12,239 nt of DNA from an uncultured Erysipelotrichaceae bacterium (GCA_902800255.1 CADCDV010000006.1:1-12239); one strand, 5' to 3'. Shown: positions 1-6,186, counted from the stretch's first letter. The notes: generated by a model not told the origin, from the letters alone. A program made the numbers and translations.

Positions 1-14
1 TTCTTTTCCGCCAT
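1..14 (-). CDS. rplD: Ribosomal protein L4, first codons only (partial)
   Basis: Only four codons (Met-Ala-Glu-Lys) lie inside the window before its edge. The ATG at 14-12 follows the rplC stop by 2 nt and has a good Shine-Dalgarno, AAGGAGA, inside the end of rplC. In bacteria the gene after rpsJ-rplC in the S10 operon is almost always rplD, so the identity rests on gene order and not on protein sequence. L4 is a large-subunit protein lining the exit tunnel. In E. coli it also represses its own operon through the S10 leader, which bears on the leader structure found upstream here. Confidence 0.55.
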
Positions 15-16
15 TG

Positions 17-700
17 TTATTCTCCTTTCTTCGAATGATCAACAAGTGGCTTGACCTCTGGCTTAGAGAACTGCTTGAGGATCGCGCTTCTGATCATGAC
101 GAGACCTTTCTTGGCTCCTGGGATGCCACCCTTAACAAGGATGTAATTCTTCTCAGCGCTGGTTTCGATGACAGTGACGTTGAGAAGGGTGGTCTGTTCA
201 TCACCCCAGTGTCCGCTCATTCTCTTGCCTGGAATGACGCGGTTGTTGTCACGGCCGTTGTTAGCAAGGGAACCGATCTGGCGGTGATAGCCGGAACCGT
301 GACCCTTTGGACCGATGTGAGCGCCGTAGTGTTTGATGACGCCACTGTAACCGTGACCTTTGGATGTGCCGATGATGTCAACGACTTCACCAGCCTGGAA
401 GAGATCGGCGGTGAGGTTCTCACCAACGTTCTTTCCGTAGATTTCCTCACCCTTTAATTCGAAGAGGTGAGCTTTGGCAGCGACGCCGGCTTTCTTGTAG
501 ACGCCAAGCTCAGGTTTGTTGAGGCGGCGTTCGGCGATATCTTCGTAGCCAACTTTGAGGGCTTCGTAACCATCTTTCTCAATGGTCTTTTTGCCAACGA
601 TGACGTTTGGAAGGACTTCGATGACGGTAACTGGATACATAGTTCCGTCAGCGGCGAAGACTTCAGTCATGCCCATTTTTCTTCCGATGATGGATTTCAT
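17..700 (-). CDS. rplC: 50S ribosomal protein L3
   Basis: Complete 227-residue L3, of usual bacterial length. L3 is an early-assembly large-subunit protein whose long loop reaches toward the peptidyl transferase centre. The N terminus (IIGRKMGMTEVF, residues 4-15) is the standard L3 opening. The central loop carries HGSGYHRQIGS and then the PGKRMSGHWGDEQTT block, corresponding to the usual GKKMAGxxGxxxVT. The Trp-Gly-Asp-Glu stretch is somewhat divergent but the fold signature is intact. The start at 700 is set by AAGGAGG, which overlaps the rpsJ stop codon 13 nt upstream. It is cotranscribed with rpsJ and the following rplD from the promoter near 1161-1190. The C-terminal tail is lysine-rich, as expected for rRNA contact. 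Confidence 0.97.
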   Translation of the reverse strand: MKSIIGRKMGMTEVFAADGTMYPVTVIEVLPNVIVGKKTIEKDGYEALKVGYEDIAERRLNKPELGVYKKAGVAAKAHLFELKGEEIYGKNVGENLTADLFQAGEVVDIIGTSKGHGYSGVIKHYGAHIGPKGHGSGYHRQIGSLANNGRDNNRVIPGKRMSGHWGDEQTTLLNVTVIETSAEKNYILVKGGIPGAKKGLVMIRSAILKQFSKPEVKPLVDHSKKGE

Positions 701-713
701 TCTTCAGTCCTCC

Positions 714-1028
714 TTATTTCGCTGTGACATCGATGTCGACGCCGTTTGGAAGATCAAGCTTCCTGATGGCATCGATGGTCTCTTTGTTTGGACCGACGAC
801 GTCGATTAATCTCTTGTGAGTTCTGATCTCGAACTGCTCGCGGCTATCCTTGTACTTGAAGGTAGCACGGAGAATCGTGTAGACCTGCTTCTCGGTTGGG
901 AGCGGGACAGGACCGACGATTTTCACATTGAAGTGATTCGCTATTTCTACGATCTTCTGGACGGCGACGTCTAGAATCTTGTGATCGTAAGCCTGCAAAC
1001 GAATGCGCAGTACTTGCTGTTTCGCCAT
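714..1028 (-). CDS. rpsJ: 30S ribosomal protein S10
   Basis: Complete 104-residue S10. S10 sits in the head of the small subunit and, in complex with NusB, also serves as the transcription antitermination factor NusE. The family core is clear: IRIRL-like start (LRIRLQAYDHKILD, residues 7-20), GPVPLPTEK (residues 40-48), the TILRATFKYKDSREQFEIRTHKRLID stretch, and the ending LPNGVDIDV. The ATG has a near-perfect Shine-Dalgarno (AAGGAGG, 7 nt spacing). It is the first gene of the S10 operon here, as in most bacteria, and is preceded by a leader of about 125 nt with strong secondary structure. The gene upstream is divergent, so this is the true operon start. Confidence 0.98.
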   Translation of the reverse strand: MAKQQVLRIRLQAYDHKILDVAVQKIVEIANHFNVKIVGPVPLPTEKQVYTILRATFKYKDSREQFEIRTHKRLIDVVGPNKETIDAIRKLDLPNGVDIDVTAK

Positions 1029-1071
1029 GAATTTTCCTCCTTATTTCTTCAGGCTTGCTTTGCTAGCTCCA

Positions 1072-1154
1072 TGCGAGTTCCCTGACTAAGTCGAGTGCCT
1101 TAACAACGGCATTCGGCGTGTCAGCAACATCGCACTTCATCGCTGGCGTCAGCG
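1072..1154 (-). promoter_or_regulatory. Structured 5' leader of the S10 operon
   Basis: Between the promoter and rpsJ the transcript can fold strongly. A first hairpin (CGCTG/CAGCG, 4-nt loop) spans 1154-1141. A longer stem pairs TGCGA (1134-1130) with TCGCA (1076-1072), GTT (1128-1126) with AAC (1079-1077), and CTGAC (1124-1120) with GTCAG (1086-1082), broken only by a one-base bulge and a 1x2 internal loop. Inside it a TGCC/GGCA hairpin can form. In E. coli the S10 leader is the target of L4 autoregulation; this leader may have a similar job, but that is inference. There is no U-tract before rpsJ, so control, if any, would more likely act on translation or through a protein than by a classic intrinsic attenuator. 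Confidence 0.6.
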
Positions 1155-1160
1155 TGTATG

Positions 1161-1190
1161 AGTATATTCCTGCGTGCGAGGGTGAGTCAA
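1161..1190 (-). promoter_or_regulatory. Promoter of the S10 operon
   Basis: On the minus strand TTGACT (1190-1185) and TATACT (1166-1161) are each one base from the sigma-A consensus and are 18 nt apart. The predicted transcription start, near 1154, falls exactly at the first base of the first leader hairpin, which supports both calls. It drives rpsJ-rplC-rplD and presumably the rest of the ribosomal protein cluster beyond the window. Confidence 0.75.
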
Positions 1191-1278
1191 CAGAAAAATG
1201 AAAAATATTTTCGATGGTTATGGCACTTTTGCAAAAATCGTCAAGACCAGCACAAAAAAGTGTCGAAATGGCCTAAAT

Positions 1279-1308
1279 TTGACCATTTCTTTGTGCACTG
1301 TGCATAAA
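1279..1308 (+). promoter_or_regulatory. Candidate promoter of the lipase-like gene
   Basis: TTGACC (1279-1284) is a good -35; CATAAA (1303-1308, 18-nt spacing) is a modest -10. An alternative -10, TATTAT at 1315-1320, has only a weak -35 (TTGTGC). Either gives a 5' UTR of roughly 105-120 nt. The area is AT-rich with repeated TGCA cores (TTTTGCAAAA at 1227-1236, TGTGCACTGTGCA at 1292-1304, TTTGCA at 1309-1314). Apart from these I see nothing gene-like in 1191-1433; the short open frames there have no ribosome binding site. Confidence 0.4.
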
Positions 1309-1433
1309 TTTGCATATTATTATTTGCCGAAAAACGATTTTTGGGACCCTCGTCTTTCATCCTTTTTTCATATTTCTTTAACGGCGACTCCCCTTTTTGG
1401 GCAATAATTAGGAGGTCGTTTGGAGGGTAGCCT

Positions 1434-2615
1434 ATGGATATCTTTGGATACTTGAATAAATTCGGAAGCAAGAGCTTCGAGGAGATGCCTTTCTCCGAAA
1501 CTGATAGCCTTGTCTTTTCCCAGTTAAGCTACCTCAAATTCGAATATGGCTTCTCCGCGTTATCTGGCGGAGACGAATATGTTGAACTTACGAGATTCGC
1601 TGATCTTTCTGACAAGACCCTTCTTTCTCATGGAACGAGCGACCCAGTGAGATATGGCGAGTTCTGGCTCAAGATCTTAGAGTGCCCCCGCTTCTCCTCT
1701 TTGAAGATCGGACATATCGAATCCGTCTTCAGCGTCGATAGATGCATCCAGTACATGGCGATGACCTTCATTGGCAAAGGACCGATGAGATACATCGTCT
1801 TCCGTGGCACCGATGGAAGCCTTGTCGGCTGGAAAGAAGACTGCAACCTCGCGACCATGAAAGAGATCCCTTCCCAAAAGCTTGCGAGGGAATACGTCAC
1901 CAAGATCGTCAAACACCGTCTTTTCCCATTCACCATCATCGGCCACAGCAAAGGCGGCAACCTCGCGATGTACGCGACTCTTATGATGAAACGCAGGTAC
2001 TACCTCCGCTTCAAAGGCTGCTATTGCCATGACGGTCCTGGATTTCAAGATCCAAAGGTCTTTAGTAAGAAAGCCCTCGACAAACTTAACCCAAGAATCC
2101 ATAAAGTCATCCCAGGGGAATCCTTAATCGGACTTCTCCTTAACCAAGTCTCCCCATATAAAGTCATATCCGCGAATGAAAAGGCCTCTTTCTTCCAACA
2201 CAGTATCTTCAAATGGGATCTTGATGATGAGACCGGTGAGCTTATCGAGCTTGAGAGGAATTCAAACGCCTCAAAGACCAAGCAGACTATGTTCACCAAC
2301 TGGCTTGCATCTCTAAGCAAAGACGACCTTGCCATGATGACCGAATGCCTCTTTGACATCCTCCAGGCCAAAGACAGAAAGACCATTTATGAGGTCATGG
2401 CTCTTGGCAAAGTTGATTTAGCGTTCACGCTTATCAGAGGCTGGATGAAGTATGACGATGAGACGAAGAAGAAACTCAAAACCAACCTCTTCTCTGCCTT
2501 GAGTTATTACAAGGCCGCGAAAGAAGAAGTCGCTGCGTCATACGGACCAAAGAAAGAGAATAAACCAAAGAAAGGCGTGTTCAGCATCTTCAGAAAGAAA
2601 AAGACCGACAAATAG
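1434..2615 (+). CDS. Mbeg1-like alpha/beta hydrolase (DUF2974 family, lipase-like)
   Basis: A 393-residue protein with the marks of the Mbeg1-like/DUF2974 branch of class 3 lipase-like hydrolases. The motifs are YIVFRGTDGSLVGWKEDCNLA (residues 120-140; FRGTD is the oxyanion-hole region of class 3 lipases) and the nucleophile elbow GHSKGGNLA (170-178, Ser172). The aspartate and histidine partners probably lie further on, but I cannot place them securely. There is no signal peptide or membrane segment, so the protein is predicted cytoplasmic. The last 25 residues are very basic. The natural substrate of this family is not settled; an esterase or lipase role is inferred from the fold. The ATG has GGAGGG 6 nt upstream and a second AGGAGG at 1410-1415. 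It is monocistronic, divergent from the S10 operon and convergent with the queuosine cluster. Its stop codon lies in the loop of its own terminator. Confidence 0.85.
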   Translation: MDIFGYLNKFGSKSFEEMPFSETDSLVFSQLSYLKFEYGFSALSGGDEYVELTRFADLSDKTLLSHGTSDPVRYGEFWLKILECPRFSSLKIGHIESVFSVDRCIQYMAMTFIGKGPMRYIVFRGTDGSLVGWKEDCNLATMKEIPSQKLAREYVTKIVKHRLFPFTIIGHSKGGNLAMYATLMMKRRYYLRFKGCYCHDGPGFQDPKVFSKKALDKLNPRIHKVIPGESLIGLLLNQVSPYKVISANEKASFFQHSIFKWDLDDETGELIELERNSNASKTKQTMFTNWLASLSKDDLAMMTECLFDILQAKDRKTIYEVMALGKVDLAFTLIRGWMKYDDETKKKLKTNLFSALSYYKAAKEEVAASYGPKKENKPKKGVFSIFRKKKTDK

Positions 2616-2627
2616 CCGGTCTTTTTT
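2598..2627. terminator. Bidirectional intrinsic terminator between lipase-like gene and queH
   Basis: AAAAAGACCG (2598-2607) pairs perfectly with CGGTCTTTTT (2617-2626), with a 9-nt loop and T-tract ending at 2627. Because the stem is flanked by an A-run on one side and a T-run on the other, it can act on both strands, ending the lipase-like transcript (plus) and the queuosine transcript (minus). The TAG stop of the lipase-like gene (2613-2615) sits in the loop. Confidence 0.85.
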
Positions 2628-2662
2628 CATTCTAATGGGGTTTTGCTGTAGATTTTTGTTTT

Positions 2663-3316
2663 TTATAAACCCTTTTCGAGCCTACGACGTTCGCCTTCTT
2701 CATAGGTGTATTTGCACCCGCAGCAGAGTTGCTGGTATAAGCCATATTTGTCTCTAAGGGCTTTGCCTTTTTCTATGCCATCATCCTTCTTGAAATCGCT
2801 ATAGAAGTACTTGGTTTTGGAATGTTTGGCCTCTAGTTCTTTGCCAATGCTATTGAGGATGAGGGAGTTCTTTTGGCGTGAGACGGTCATGACTGTGGTG
2901 AAATAATCAAAGCCATTCTCTTCAGCATAGTCATAAGCTTCACCCATTCTCTTGCGGTAGCAGATCATGCAGCGGCGGCCCCCTTCTCTCTCGTCCTTAT
3001 ATGGAGCGAGATCCTTATCGAATTCGTCGTTGTCGTATGGGGTGACGATGAGACCGACATCGAAATTGAAATCACTCTTCATATACGTGAGGAGTCTCTT
3101 TAATTCTTCGAGCCTTTTGTTATATTCCGCCTCGGGATAGATGTTGCTGTTATTGAACATGATGGTCACATCAAAGTGAGGGCAAAGGAAAAGGAGAGGC
3201 CAGCAAGAGCAAGGCCCACAGCAGCCATGAAGAAGAAGCCTTGGTTTTTTGTCGCCATGAAGGTTCTTGATCTCTTCAAGACTGATGTTGTAGTAGTTAG
3301 GCTTCTTGATATTCAT
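2663..3316 (-). CDS. queH: Epoxyqueuosine reductase QueH
   Basis: A 217-residue QueH, the iron-sulfur enzyme that reduces epoxyqueuosine to queuosine in tRNA, the last step of the pathway. It replaces the unrelated cobalamin-dependent QueG. The family's cysteine motifs are all present: CCGPC (Cys32, Cys33, Cys36), RCMICY (Cys116, Cys119) and CCGC (Cys198, Cys199, Cys201), which together bind a 4Fe-4S cluster and a metal in the known enzyme. NNSNIYPEAEYNKR (residues 55-68) is also typical. The ATG is 2 nt after the queA stop, with GAGG inside the end of queA. It is the last gene of queT-tgt-queA-queH, followed by the two-way terminator. Its presence shows the cell finishes queuosine synthesis on the tRNA and does not simply insert salvaged queuine. 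Confidence 0.93.
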   Translation of the reverse strand: MNIKKPNYYNISLEEIKNLHGDKKPRLLLHGCCGPCSCWPLLFLCPHFDVTIMFNNSNIYPEAEYNKRLEELKRLLTYMKSDFNFDVGLIVTPYDNDEFDKDLAPYKDEREGGRRCMICYRKRMGEAYDYAEENGFDYFTTVMTVSRQKNSLILNSIGKELEAKHSKTKYFYSDFKKDDGIEKGKALRDKYGLYQQLCCGCKYTYEEGERRRLEKGL

Positions 3317-3318
3317 CC

Positions 3319-4377
3319 CTAATCCTCAAGGTTTTTGGAATAGTCGTATTTGCCATATATGAACATGGCGTCTCCAAAGGAGAAGAAGCGATATCTTTCT
3401 TTGACAGCTTCCTCATAGACGGAGAGAGTGAACTTTCTGCCCATGAAGGCGCTGACGAGCATAACGAGGGTGCTCTTTGGAAGATGGAAGTTTGTGATGA
3501 GAGCGTCCACCGCTTCATATTTGTATCCAGGCTCGATGAAGATGGAAGTTGGTTCTCTAGTGGCAACGAACTTCCCATATTTTTTGAAGTTGGCCTCAAG
3601 GGTTCTCACTGAGGTCGTTCCAACGGCGATGATTCGTTTTCCTTCAGCTTTGGCTTTGTTAAGCTCTTCAGCGGCTTCTTCGCTGATCTCAAAGACCTCA
3701 CTATGCATGACATGGTCTTTGGTGTCAGTGACTTTGACTGGGCGGAATGTTCCTAAGCCGATATTCAAAGTGACGTCGATGACTTTGGCACCTTTGGCTT
3801 TGATTTCATCAAATAGCTCATTCGTGAAATGAAAACCGGCGGTTGGGGCCGCTGCGCTTCCAGGGACTTTCGCGTAGACGGTCTGATAGTCCTCTTTGTT
3901 CGCACACATCTGTTTGATGTATGGAGGGAGAGGTGTTTGTCCAAGCTTATCAAGTACCTCTAAGAAGATGCCTTCATAGATGAACTTCATGTTTCTGAGG
4001 CCTTCAGGTTTGACACCGGTGCAGACGCATTTGAGCTCGCCATTTCCGAAAACGCAAACTGAGCCTTCACGAACACTATGGGCATTACCAACAAGGCACT
4101 CCCACTCGTCACCTTCAAGTTGTTTCAAAAGAAGGACTTCCACCGCCCCACCGGTCGCCTCTTTGGTGCCGATGAGCCTAGCAGGAATGACCTTGGTATT
4201 GTTTCTCACAAGAACATCATTTGGGCCGATATAGTCAATAATGTCGTGAAATTTCCTATGCAAAAACCGCTTATTTTCCCTATCGACGACGAGCAAGCGG
4301 CATTCATCACGCTGCTGCATTGGGGATTGGGCAATAAGTTCTTCAGGAAGGTTATAGTCGAATAATGAGATGTCCAT
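3319..4377 (-). CDS. queA: tRNA preQ1 ribosyltransferase-isomerase QueA
   Basis: A 352-residue QueA, of normal length. It transfers and isomerises the ribosyl part of S-adenosylmethionine onto preQ1 already in tRNA position 34, giving epoxyqueuosine. Signatures in order: LPEELIAQSP (10-19), NDVLVRNNTKVIPARL (53-68), PLPPYIK (149-155), the active-site block GSAAAPTAGFHFT (173-185), AVGTTSVRTLE (251-261), ITNFHLPKSTLVMLVSAF (294-311) and FFSFGDAMFI (331-340). The ATG directly abuts the TAA of tgt (TAAATG), with GAGG 7 nt upstream inside tgt. This suggests coupled translation of the two enzymes acting one after the other on the same tRNA. Confidence 0.97.
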   Translation of the reverse strand: MDISLFDYNLPEELIAQSPMQQRDECRLLVVDRENKRFLHRKFHDIIDYIGPNDVLVRNNTKVIPARLIGTKEATGGAVEVLLLKQLEGDEWECLVGNAHSVREGSVCVFGNGELKCVCTGVKPEGLRNMKFIYEGIFLEVLDKLGQTPLPPYIKQMCANKEDYQTVYAKVPGSAAAPTAGFHFTNELFDEIKAKGAKVIDVTLNIGLGTFRPVKVTDTKDHVMHSEVFEISEEAAEELNKAKAEGKRIIAVGTTSVRTLEANFKKYGKFVATREPTSIFIEPGYKYEAVDALITNFHLPKSTLVMLVSAFMGRKFTLSVYEEAVKERYRFFSFGDAMFIYGKYDYSKNLED

Positions 4378-5505
4378 TTAGAAGCCTCTTTCGTCTCCAA
4401 ACTTCTCAAGGATCTCTTTCTTATACTCAAGGAAGCGATCCTCTTGGATGGCTTTCCTTGCTCCCTCAACGATCTTGATGAGGAAGCGGATATTGTGGAT
4501 GCTGTTAAGTCTCTTTCCAAACTCTTCGTTAGCGATATGAAGATGGCGGAGATAGGCTTTGGTGTAGTTCTTGCAGGTATAGCAATCGCACTCTGGATCA
4601 AGAGGTGTGAAATCCTCTTTGTATTCGTTGCGGCGAATGTTGATTCTGCCTTTGCTGGTCATAAGAGCGCCATGTCTAGCGATACGGGTTGGAAGAACGC
4701 AGTCGAACATATCGACACCGAGTTCGATGCCACCAAGGATGTAATCGATTGAGCCAACGCCCATGAGGTAACGAGGTTTCTCTGGCGGGAGATAACGAAC
4801 GCTATCGGCAACCATGTGGAAGCAAACGTCTTTTGGCTCACCGATTGAAGTACCTCCGATGGAATATCCATCGAAAGGCATCTTTGCGAGTTCTTTGGCG
4901 CACATTTCCCTAAGGTCAGTGAAGTCACTTCCTTGGACGATGCCAAAGAGAGCTTGATCTTCTCTTGTATGAGCTTTGAGTCCTCTTTCAGCCCAGCGAA
5001 GGGTTCTTAAAGTGGATCTTTCGGCATATCTTCTATCAACTGGATAAGGCATGCATTCATCGAATGACATAGCGATATCTGGTCCGAGGGCTTCTTCGAT
5101 ATGGATGACATCCTCTGGGGAGAGGAATTCTTTGTCACCGTTAAGGTAGTTCTTGAACTGAACGCCTTCTTCGGTGATCTTGCGGTTATCGGCTAAAGAG
5201 AAAACTTGGAATCCACCGCTGTCGGTAAGGATTGGGCCGTCATAGTTCATGAACTTATGAAGACCGCCGGCCTTTTTGACTAAATCCTCGCCTGGGCGAA
5301 GATGGAGATGATATGTATTCGCGAGGATGATGCCCGCGCCTAATGATTTGATCTCTTCTGGTGAGAGGGTTTTGACTGTGGCGTTAGTGCCAACCGGCAT
5401 GAAAATTGGGAGCTCTACGTCTCCGTGCGGGGTATGGAGGATGCCATATCTCGCCCCACAGTTTTTGTCGATATGTTTAATCTCTAGCCAAAAGTCTTTA
5501 CACAT
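4378..5505 (-). CDS. tgt: tRNA-guanine transglycosylase (bacterial Tgt)
   Basis: A 375-residue Tgt, which swaps guanine at the wobble position of tRNA-Asp, -Asn, -His and -Tyr for preQ1. Visible are LTDSGGFQVFSL (93-104, catalytic Asp95), MSFDECMP (146-153), GIVQG (188-192), nucleophile Asp268 in MFDCVLPTR (266-274), and a zinc site of Cys306, Cys308, Cys311 and His337. The substrate loop reads IGGTSIGEP (216-224) where most bacterial enzymes have GGLxVGE, so a Thr stands in for the usual Leu. The start at 5505 is forced, since an in-frame TAG lies six codons upstream with no other start between. Yet it has no near ribosome binding site: GAGG is 18 nt away, while a -10-like TAGAAT is 9 nt away. 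queT ends 45 nt upstream. The next gene, queA, abuts. Confidence 0.97.
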   Translation of the reverse strand: MCKDFWLEIKHIDKNCGARYGILHTPHGDVELPIFMPVGTNATVKTLSPEEIKSLGAGIILANTYHLHLRPGEDLVKKAGGLHKFMNYDGPILTDSGGFQVFSLADNRKITEEGVQFKNYLNGDKEFLSPEDVIHIEEALGPDIAMSFDECMPYPVDRRYAERSTLRTLRWAERGLKAHTREDQALFGIVQGSDFTDLREMCAKELAKMPFDGYSIGGTSIGEPKDVCFHMVADSVRYLPPEKPRYLMGVGSIDYILGGIELGVDMFDCVLPTRIARHGALMTSKGRINIRRNEYKEDFTPLDPECDCYTCKNYTKAYLRHLHIANEEFGKRLNSIHNIRFLIKIVEGARKAIQEDRFLEYKKEILEKFGDERGF

Positions 5506-5514
5506 TACTGGGCT

Positions 5515-5543
5515 ATTCTAATTCCTCAAAGGACAATAGGCAA
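5515..5543 (-). promoter_or_regulatory. Candidate internal promoter giving a near-leaderless tgt mRNA
   Basis: On the minus strand TTGCCT (5543-5538) and TAGAAT (5520-5515) are 17 nt apart, with 9 nt from the -10 to the tgt ATG. A start of transcription about 3 nt before the ATG would follow. This would explain why tgt lacks a well-spaced Shine-Dalgarno. The -35 is only a 4/6 match, and tgt may also be read from the queT promoter, so this remains a candidate. Confidence 0.4.
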
Positions 5544-5552
5544 ATGCCTATT
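5535..5552. repeat. Perfect 18-bp palindrome at the end of queT
   Basis: AATAGGCA and TGCCTATT (5535-5542, 5545-5552) are perfect inverted arms around a 2-bp centre. It begins in the queT stop codon and covers the candidate -35 of tgt. As RNA it could fold as a 6-bp stem with a 6-nt loop, but no U-run follows, so it is a poor intrinsic terminator. It could be a protein operator or a weak attenuator. Confidence 0.5.
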
Positions 5553-6102
5553 ACCACTTAACGTCTTCGTGGATGAGAGGTCTGAAGGCTTTATTGAAAA
5601 CCTTTGTGTGGGCCAAACTAACCCAAAGAGCGTATCCGATTGCCATTGCGATAGTCTCACCAAGGGCAACCCAAAGCCAGCCTGCCCAAATTGGAAGGTC
5701 GCCTAAGTAATCAAGGAAATAGAGTTCACTGCCAACGATGAAGCCATTAAAGATAACTGGCCAAATCCAGCCGATGAAGAGTCTCTTAGAGAAGAAAGAG
5801 ATCAATAGGCAAGATATGAAAGTAGCTAAAGTGCCAAGCAAGACATCAATCCAAACATTAAGTGCGAGCGAAGCACCGATGACGTTGGAAATAAAACATC
5901 CGAGCGTTAACCCCACGACGAGGTCTGGCCTCCAGAAAACAAGCAAGACAAGCGCTTCCGAGAAGCGGCACTGCATGTAATCGTAAGAGAGTGCGGGAAC
6001 TAGTAAAGTAAGTACCACATAAAGAGCGGCGATGATAGAGTTCTCAGCTATCATGCGGACGGAGAAGAATCCGCCCGAAGGTTTTGATTCATTATGAGCC
6101 AT
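5551..6102 (-). CDS. queT: QueT-family queuosine precursor transporter (ECF S component)
   Basis: A 183-residue membrane protein of the QueT family (COG4708 type), the substrate-binding S component that works with the shared ECF energy-coupling module to import a 7-deazaguanine precursor. Family features are RFSEAL (46-51), the following hydrophobic run with GCFISNVIG, PVIFNGFIVG (115-124) and VALGE (145-149). About five to six membrane spans can be seen. The start at 6102 is chosen because GGGAGGG lies 6 nt upstream. The open frame runs 39 codons further up, but that part has no ribosome binding site and encodes a Cys/Ser-rich tail that covers the riboswitch. It is the first gene of the queuosine cluster, and the ECF ATPases are not in the window. 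Since tgt, queA and queH are here and no queCDEF is, import of preQ1 is the likely role. Confidence 0.92.
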   Translation of the reverse strand: MAHNESKPSGGFFSVRMIAENSIIAALYVVLTLLVPALSYDYMQCRFSEALVLLVFWRPDLVVGLTLGCFISNVIGASLALNVWIDVLLGTLATFISCLLISFFSKRLFIGWIWPVIFNGFIVGSELYFLDYLGDLPIWAGWLWVALGETIAMAIGYALWVSLAHTKVFNKAFRPLIHEDVKW

Positions 6103-6108
6103 TTCTGA

Positions 6109-6150
6109 CCCTCCCTGTTTTTTATACGTGGAGCAAGAGGAGCAACACGT
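6109..6150 (-). promoter_or_regulatory. Probable preQ1-I riboswitch controlling queT translation
   Basis: On the minus strand the leader reads as an H-type pseudoknot aptamer: P1 ACGTG/CACGT (6150-6146 with 6130-6126), a pyrimidine-rich loop, then the linker ATAAAAAA (6125-6118), then CAGG (6117-6114), which can pair with CTTG in the loop (6137-6134). The 3' pairing segment runs into the ribosome binding site GGGAGGG (6115-6109), so ligand binding would hide it. The tail ATAAAAAAC followed by a purine-rich RBS is the hallmark of preQ1-I aptamers, and queT is a classic target. The loop between the P1 arms is 15 nt against about 11 in the B. subtilis aptamer. P2 could alternatively form between CTCC of the loop and GGAG of the RBS. 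Expected effect: preQ1 lowers transporter translation. Confidence 0.75.
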
Positions 6151-6157
6151 TGAACAA

Positions 6158-6186
6158 ATCTTAATAGAAAGGGAGAGAAACTGCAA
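6158..6186 (-). promoter_or_regulatory. Candidate promoter of the queT transcript
   Basis: TTGCAG (6186-6181) and TAAGAT (6163-6158) on the minus strand, 17 nt apart, predict a start at 6151, one base before riboswitch stem P1. The placement is very apt, but both hexamers are weak matches (3/6 and 4/6). An overlapping TATTAA (6166-6161) could serve as the -10 instead. Confidence 0.4.

Noticed and set aside
14..457. Plus-strand open frame of 147 codons opposite rplC
   Set aside because: It is the antisense shadow of a clear L3 gene, with no ribosome binding site and no recognisable protein features.
1215..1250. Second minus-strand promoter for the S10 operon (TTGACG with CATAAC)
   Set aside because: The -10 match and 16-nt spacing are weak, and the promoter at 1161-1190 is much better placed.
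1198..1407. Plus-strand open frame of 69 codons in the S10/lipase gap
   Set aside because: No Shine-Dalgarno, low-complexity translation, and it spans the promoter region of the next gene.
1241..1471. Minus-strand open frame of 76 codons overlapping the start of the lipase-like gene
   Set aside because: It covers the promoter and ribosome binding sites of the real gene and has no start signal of its own.
1677..2102. Minus-strand open frame of 141 codons inside the lipase-like gene
   Set aside because: It is antisense to the GHSKGG and FRGTD coding region of a convincing gene.
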